A stretch of 64,000 nucleotides of DNA from VRUE01 sp963753585 (GTDB taxonomy: Bacteria > Actinomycetota > Thermoleophilia > Solirubrobacterales > 70-9), in contig CAVWCU010000001.1 of assembly GCA_963753585.1 (NCBI GenBank), forward strand, positions 372,001 to 436,000, written 5' to 3'. Positions 60,110 through 64,000 of this stretch are shown here, in pieces (within the stretch, counting starts at the first letter, position 1; every line of letters starts with the position of its first letter). The notes beneath the pieces were generated by a model. It was given only the letters and a program-made list of their open reading frames with translations. It ran no database searches and was not told the DNA's origin. A program made the translations under genes and the position numbers.

Positions 60110-60364
60110 ATGGCAGTCCGAATCAGACTAAGACGCGTCGGGTCGAAGAAGAACCCGATCTGGCGGATCGTCGTCGCCGACAAGCGCTCTCCGCGCGACG
60201 GTCGCACGATCGAGACGATCGGCCAGTACAACCCGCAGACGGAGCCCTCGACGATCGAGCTCGACGAGGAGCGCGCCAAGCACTGGCTCGAGCACGGCGC
60301 CCAGCCGTCGGAGACGGTCGCCACGCTGCTGCGCACCAAGGGCATCGCCGCCTCGGGCAGCTAG
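60110..60364 (+). CDS. rpsP: 30S ribosomal protein bS16
   Basis: 84 residues. AVRIRLRRVGSKKNPIWRIVVADKRSPRDGRTIETIGQYNP is the family core; TIELDEERAKHWLEHGAQPSETVATLL completes it. Starts the rpsP-khpA-trmD-rplS series. Confidence 0.98.
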   Translation: MAVRIRLRRVGSKKNPIWRIVVADKRSPRDGRTIETIGQYNPQTEPSTIELDEERAKHWLEHGAQPSETVATLLRTKGIAASGS

Positions 60365-60366
60365 CC

Positions 60367-60597
60367 GTGACCGAGCTTCTGGAGTTCCTCGTCAAGTCGC
60401 TTGTCGAGGATCCCTCGGCGGTCGTGGTCGAGGAGCTGGAAGAGGACGGCGACCTGGTCTACGAGATCACGGTGGCCGAGGACGACCTCGGGCGCGTGAT
60501 CGGCAAGGGCGGCCGCGTCGCCAACGCGATTCGCACGATCGCCAAGGCCGCCGCGGTCCGGCTCGACCGGCGTGTCATAGTCGACATCCTGGACTGA
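60367..60597 (+). CDS. khpA: KH-domain RNA-binding protein KhpA
   Basis: 76 residues with one KH domain whose GxxG loop is VIGKGGRVANAIRTI. In Gram-positives KhpA pairs with KhpB (Jag/EloR) and binds many RNAs. Canonical position between rpsP and rimM/trmD; here rimM is missing and trmD follows after 20 bases. Confidence 0.93.
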   Translation: MTELLEFLVKSLVEDPSAVVVEELEEDGDLVYEITVAEDDLGRVIGKGGRVANAIRTIAKAAAVRLDRRVIVDILD

Positions 60598-60617
60598 GAG
60601 CACCCGGGGCGGTGCCC

Positions 60618-61294
60618 ATGAAGCTCGACATCTTCTCCCTCTTTCCCGAGGCTTTCGACTGGTTCCAGTCGCAGCGCTCGGTGCAGAACGCGATCGCCGA
60701 AGGCAATGAGCTTCGGTTGTTCAACTACCGCGACACGACGCCGCTCGGGGCCGGGCAGGTCGACGATGCGCCGTACGGGGGGGAGCTGGGATGGTGCTGC
60801 GGGTCGACGTCGTCGACGCGGCGCTGCAGGCGGCCTACCCGAATGGGGAGCGGCCGCGGGTAGTGCTGCTGTCGCCGACCGGGCGGTTGCTTGACGACGA
60901 GCTGGCTGACGAGCTGACGCAGGAGCCGCACGTGGCCTTGCTGTGCGGGCGCTACGAGGGGTTCGACGAGCGGGTGCACGAGCACTTCGCCGACGACGAG
61001 GTCTCGATCGGGCGTTACGTGCTGGCGGGCGGCGAGCTGCCGGCGATGGTCCTCGCCGACGTCGTGATGCGCAAGCTGCCCGGCGCTCTCGGGCACGAGC
61101 GCAGCGCGGTCGAGGAGTCCTTCAGCCAGGTGCTGGAGGGAGCCCCCGAGTACCCGCACTACACACGCCCACCGGTCTACCGGGGCTGGGACGTGCCCGA
61201 CGTGCTGCTCTCCGGCGACCACGAGCGGGTGCGGCTCTGGCGGGCGGAGCAGAGCAGGGCGCGGGCGGAGCAGCTCGAAAAAGGCCCCGAGTAG
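60618..61294 (+). pseudogene. trmD: tRNA (guanine-37-N1)-methyltransferase, broken by one frameshift as given
   Basis: SPOUT methyltransferase that forms m1G37. The start MKLDIFSLFPEAFDWFQSQRSVQNAI and RDTTPLGAGQVDDAPYGG read in one frame to 60783; MVLRVDVVDAAL, LLCGRYEGFDERVHEHFADDEVSIGRYVLAGGELPAMVLADVV (trefoil-knot SAM site) and HYTRPPVYRGWDVPDVLLSGDH read in the next. The break is at a run of seven G (60777-60783): one more G would restore GGGAGMVLR and a 225-residue protein. In an essential gene at a homopolymer this is most likely a sequencing error. ATG 60618 is chosen by the family N-terminus. Confidence 0.9.
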
Positions 61295-61295
61295 C

Positions 61296-61360
61296 TACCA
61301 TTCCGCCACCGCGCGGCGCCCGGCCCGGGCCCGGCGGTCTTTTTTCGCGAGCGCGTAGCG
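61296..61360 (+). promoter_or_regulatory. rplS promoter and leader with GC stem and U6 tract
   Basis: TACCAT (61296-61301) overlaps the end of trmD; about 30 bases on, a GC-rich dyad around GCCCGGCCCGGGC is followed by GGCGG-TC-TTTTTT. A transcript from TACCAT would carry this terminator-like stem in the rplS leader, suggesting attenuation. Only U6 tract I noticed in the window. Confidence 0.45.
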
Positions 61361-61418
61361 AGCGAACGAGATATCCGGCGATGGTGAGCGTGAGCGAGCG
61401 AAGCGCGAGGGAATCGAT

Positions 61419-61997
61419 ATGAGCAGCGTCATCCAAGACATCGAGCGCGGTCAGCTGAGGAAGGGACTCCCGTCCTTCGACCCCGGCGATCGCGTGCGCG
61501 TCCACTTCCAGGTCGTCGAGGGCACCCGCCGCCGCACCCAGGTCTTCGAGGGGATCGTCCTGCGGCGACAGGGCTCGGGAGTGCGCGAGACCTTCACCGT
61601 GCGCAAGCAGTCCTTCGGCGTCGGCGTCGAGCGGACCTTTCCGCTGCACTCGCCGAAGATCGAGAAACTGGAGATCGCCGCCCGCGGCGACGTGCGCCGG
61701 GCCAAGCTCTACTACCTGCGCGGCCGCATCGGCAAGGCCGCACGCGTCGCCGAGCGACGCTGGGGGATCGACGACGAGCTGATCTCTGCGCCGACCGCGG
61801 CAGCGGAGCCCGAGGCGGTGGACGCGGAGGGCGTGAGTCAGGCGGCTGAAGACGCGGAGGCGCAGGCGGAGGAGGCCCCGCAAGGCGAGGCGGATGAGGC
61901 CGCGGGTCCTGTCGCAGAGGACGGCGAGCTCGTCCTCGCAAGCTGCGGGCGAGTCCCCATCCTCTACGCCACCCGCGGCAGAGGCGGATGCACCTGA
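61419..61997 (+). CDS. rplS: 50S ribosomal protein bL19 with acidic C-terminal extension
   Basis: Core residues 1-130: SSVIQDIERGQLRKGLPSFDPGDRVRVHFQVVEGTRRRTQVFEGIVLRRQGSG, VRETFTVRKQSFGVGVERTFPLHSPKIEKLEI and AKLYYLRGRIGKAARVAERR are typical; the usual protein is about 115-120 residues. Here an Ala/Glu/Asp tail begins at residue 128 (TAAAEPEAVDAEG). The given frame stops at 61997, but the acidic composition switches to the +1 frame near 61940 and continues to 62298, so the intended product was probably about 292 residues. Frame break: one extra base between 61900 and 61945. Confidence 0.92.
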   Translation: MSSVIQDIERGQLRKGLPSFDPGDRVRVHFQVVEGTRRRTQVFEGIVLRRQGSGVRETFTVRKQSFGVGVERTFPLHSPKIEKLEIAARGDVRRAKLYYLRGRIGKAARVAERRWGIDDELISAPTAAAEPEAVDAEGVSQAAEDAEAQAEEAPQGEADEAAGPVAEDGELVLASCGRVPILYATRGRGGCT

Positions 61998-62298
61998 CGG
62001 GGAAGCGTCGTCGGCTGAGGCCGAGGTCGAGACGCTTGAGGCGCCCGCGGAGGCCGAGGCGAGGGAGGAGACCGCCGCCGAGGGCTCCGAGGAGGAGAAG
62101 GCGGAGCCCGAGGCGGAGGCTGAGACTTCAGAGGCGCCCGAGGCGGAGGCTGAGCCCGAGGCCGCAAGCGAGACTGAGCAGGGCACGGACGCCGAGGCGG
62201 CCGAGGCGGGGGAGACCGAGGACGACGCCGCGGCGGATGATGCCGAGAAAGAGACGACGGACGAGGATTCCGACGGCTCCGGCGGAGACCCGGCCTGA
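61941..62298 (+). other. Probable continuation of the bL19 acidic tail in the +1 frame
   Basis: About 118 residues rich in Ala, Glu and Asp (AEVETLEAPAEAEAREETAA, then GETEDDAAADDAEKETTDED) without structure or motif. No start codon or ribosome site of its own fits; the sequence joins directly to the rplS tail if one base is removed. The stop TGA (62296-62298) overlaps the lepB start region. Confidence 0.6.
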
Positions 62299-62916
62299 CC
62301 CCCAGGATCCCCAAGCCGAAGACCCGAGGCGGCGGGCTGGTCGAGCTGGCCGTGATCGTCGCCCTGGCCCTTGCCCTGGCCCTTGCCATCCAGGCCTGGC
62401 TGATCAAGCCCTACCAGATCCCCTCGCAGTCGATGGAACCGACGCTCGACGTCGGCCAGCGGGTCCTCGTCAACCGCTTCCTCTACCGCTTCACCGACCC
62501 CGGGATCGGCGACATCGTCGTCTTCCACCCCCCGGCCGGGGTCGACTCCGGTGCCCAGTGCGGCATCCCCCACGGGCCGCGGGAAGCCTGCCCGCGCCCC
62601 ACCTTGGCCCGGTCCGACCAGAACTTCATCAAGCGGATCGTCGCCGGTCCCGGCGACACGCTCTCCGTCCGCAACGGGTACCCCGTGGTCAACGGGGTCG
62701 AGAAGAGCCGAAGAGTCCTACACCAGGCCATGTGGCACGGCCTCAGTCTGCAATTTGCCGAAAACGATCACGATCCCACCCGACCATTACTTCATGATGG
62801 GCGACAACCGTGGCGAAAGCGACGACAGCCGCTACTGGGGACCCATACCCCGCGACTGGATCATCGGCAAGGCCTTTGCCACCTACTGGCCCCCCGACCG
62901 CGTCGGCATCTTCTAA
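62295..62916 (+). pseudogene. lepB: Signal peptidase I, broken by one frameshift as given
   Basis: Membrane serine protease that removes Sec/Tat signal peptides. Basic PKPKTRGGG, then a membrane segment, then the catalytic Ser in YQIPSQSMEPTLDVGQRVLVNRF and the catalytic Lys in DQNFIKRIVAGPGD. The frame breaks between about 62690 and 62716 (after VVNGVEK); the conserved end TITIPPDHYFMMGDNRGESDDSRYWGPIPRDWIIGKAFA reads in the +1 frame. Start: CTG 62295 overlapping the previous stop keeps the basic N-terminus; GTG 62352 is the first standard start. Essential function argues for a sequence error. Confidence 0.85.
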
Positions 62917-62949
62917 GGCTGCGCTGGCGGCAAGGCCCACCAGCGCCGG

Positions 62950-63595
62950 CTGGCGCGGACGCGGAAGCTCTTCGCCTTCGACCGCGGCCTCGGCAGCCGC
63001 ACTGGTCGCCGGTGCCGACGAGGCCGGGCGCGGGTGCCTCGCCGGCCCCCTGGTCGCCGCCGCGGTGCTGATCGACTACGAGGCGCTCTCCCACGCCGAC
63101 CGCCGCGCCCTCGCCGGCCTGCACGACTCCAAGCAGATGAAGGCCGAGAAGCGCGCCGAGCTGTTCCCCTGCGTGCTGCGCGCGGCCGAGCGGGTCAGCG
63201 TCGTGGTCCGCTGCGCGCGCGGCATCGACGACCGCGGCCTGCACGTGACCAACATCGAGGCCCTGGCCAGCGCCCTGGAACGTCTGCGTCCCGGGGACGA
63301 GGCGACCTGCCTGGTCGACGGCTTCTCCCTGCGCGACTGCGCCGTGCCCCACCGCGCCGTGATCGAAGGCGACGGCACCAGCGCCGCGATCGCCGCCGCC
63401 TCGGTGATCGCCAAGGTCACCCGCGACCGCTACATGCACGGCGCCGCCGACGACCACCCCGGCTGGGGCTTCGAGGAGCACGTCGGCTACTCGACCCCCG
63501 AGCACCGCGAGGCGATCGAGCGGATCGGCATCTCGCCCCTGCACCGCCGCTCGTTTCAGTCGGTTGCGTACGCGCAGCTGGAGCTCGCCGGTTAG
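62950..63595 (+). CDS. rnhB: Ribonuclease HII, start uncertain and probably frameshifted
   Basis: Removes RNA from RNA-DNA hybrids and misincorporated ribonucleotides. The catalytic domain from about 63002 is intact: LVAGADEAGRGCLAGPLVAAAV (first Asp-Glu pair), LHDSKQMKAEKRAELF, VDGFSLRD, EGDGTSAAIAAASVIAKVTRDRYM and HVGYSTPEHREAIERIG. The N-terminal stretch RTRKLFAFDRGLGS, commonly found before this core, lies in a different frame upstream of 63000; an extra A at 63001 would explain it. No ATG/GTG/TTG precedes it after the lepB stop; CTG 62950 is the nearest candidate. Confidence 0.82.
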
Positions 63596-63970
63596 AAGGC
63601 GCCACGGATGTGCTCGACCTCGGTTGGCGCGACCCGCGCGGTCGAAGGTGACGCCGACTGCGTCGAAGCGGATCTCGGTGTAGCGGGGGAGCTCGCGGCG
63701 TTCGCCCATCCAGGCGGTCGCCAGGCGCCTCACCTTCAGCTGCTTGCGCCGGTCGACGCCGAGGACGGGGCGCTCGGGGCCGAAGGCCGAGCCGGCGCGG
63801 CCGGCCTTGACCTCGACGAAGACGAGCGTGCGGCCGTCGAGGGCGACGATGTCGAGCTCGCCGAAGCGGGTGCGAGCGTTGCGCTCGACGATCTCCCAGC
63901 CCGAGGCGGCGAGGCGGGCGGCGACGAGATCCTCGGCGGCGCGGCCGATTCGCTGTCTCTGCGCGGTCAT
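63592..63970 (-). CDS. yraN: YraN/UPF0102 family endonuclease-like protein, frameshifted near its end
   Basis: Restriction-endonuclease-fold protein of unknown role, about 125 residues. RIGRAAEDLVAARLAASGWEIVERNART, FGELDIVALDGRTLVFVEVKAG (PD-(D/E)xK-like core GELDIV and FVEVK) and KQLKVRRLATAWM are diagnostic. The frame as given runs on past the normal end; with one base removed near 63621-63627 it would end EVEHIRGAF at the TAA 63592-63594, sharing bases with the rnhB stop. TATGGT lies 8 bases before the ATG. Confidence 0.88.
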
Positions 63971-63978
63971 CGAGACCG

Positions 63979-63984
63979 ACCATA
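63979..63984 (-). promoter_or_regulatory. -10 box of yraN (TATGGT, 8 nt before ATG)
   Basis: Minus-strand TATGGT with 8 bases to the ATG at 63970. Confidence 0.5.
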
Positions 63985-64000
63985 GGGGCGCCTGGCGGCC

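Noticed and set aside
60777..60783. Phase variation of trmD through the run of seven G
   Set aside because: trmD is essential, the run is short, and other frame breaks cluster nearby, so an error is the simpler reading.

Overview
The window is about 70% G+C. Its gene order matches the actinobacterial murC-murB-ftsQ-ftsZ, scpA-scpB, aro, rib, fakA-recG-rsmD-coaD-sepIVA and plsX-acpP-rnc-smc-ftsY-ffh-rpsP-trmD-rplS-lepB-rnhB series. Zinc-type bL28 and bL32, a SepIVA-like coiled coil, Ku/LigD-type repair and very many leaderless promoters also point to a deep-branching actinobacterium. Thermoleophilia/Solirubrobacterales is my best guess, but no rRNA is present to confirm it. Nearly everything is core chromosome; I see no insertion sequence, prophage, CRISPR array or tRNA gene.

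Layout. 1-3606: cell wall and division (murC end, murB, a short ftsQ, ftsZ). 3727-8158: split-P glycine cleavage operon. 8153-9970 (minus): LigD polymerase-type protein and Ku. 10049-11505: FetAB/UPF0014-type ABC exporter. 11459-12280 (minus): unknown protein. 12331-13927: frameshifted MFS exporter. 13955-17042: trpS, condensin subunits scpA-scpB, rsuA/rluB-type synthase. 17035-24261: aromatic pathway (aroH, aminotransferase, aroF, tyrA, aroA), then cmk and der, with a probable aromatic attenuator leader peptide before aroF. 24373-32922: metK, priA, two small membrane proteins, def-fmt-rsmB, a zinc ribbon, rpe. 33059-37257 (minus): antiporter, polysaccharide flippase, glycosyltransferase. 37487-40977: riboflavin operon. 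40974-41644 (minus): VapBC-type module. 41735-53528: rpmB, frameshifted MMPL exporter, fakA, recG, rsmD, coaD, sepIVA, yceD, rpmF, plsX, acpP, rnc. 53591-63970: a hinge-less smc, a wax ester/DGAT gene, ftsY, ffh, rpsP, khpA, trmD, rplS, lepB, rnhB, yraN.

How it works together. Most genes are joined in tight series by 1-8 bp ATGA/GTGA/TGATG overlaps. Where a new unit starts, a TANNNT -10 box usually lies only 6-12 nt before the start codon, so transcription and translation would start at about the same base. Gaps are short (none over 300 bases) and many hold long, almost perfect inverted repeats. Most have arms unique to their site. One subgroup shares conserved internal loops and shows compensatory stem changes, which suggests an undescribed structured element.

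Most noteworthy: a condensin with normal ScpA and ScpB but an 824-residue SMC without a recognisable hinge; an RNase III-like protein lacking canonical catalytic residues; an aromatic-rich leader peptide before DAHP synthase; the covarying hairpin family; hairpins translated inside recG and gcvPA; and an acidic extension of ribosomal protein bL19. Caution: seven single-base frame disruptions are visible and five lie after base 60,700 in mostly essential genes, so the right end probably carries sequence errors.
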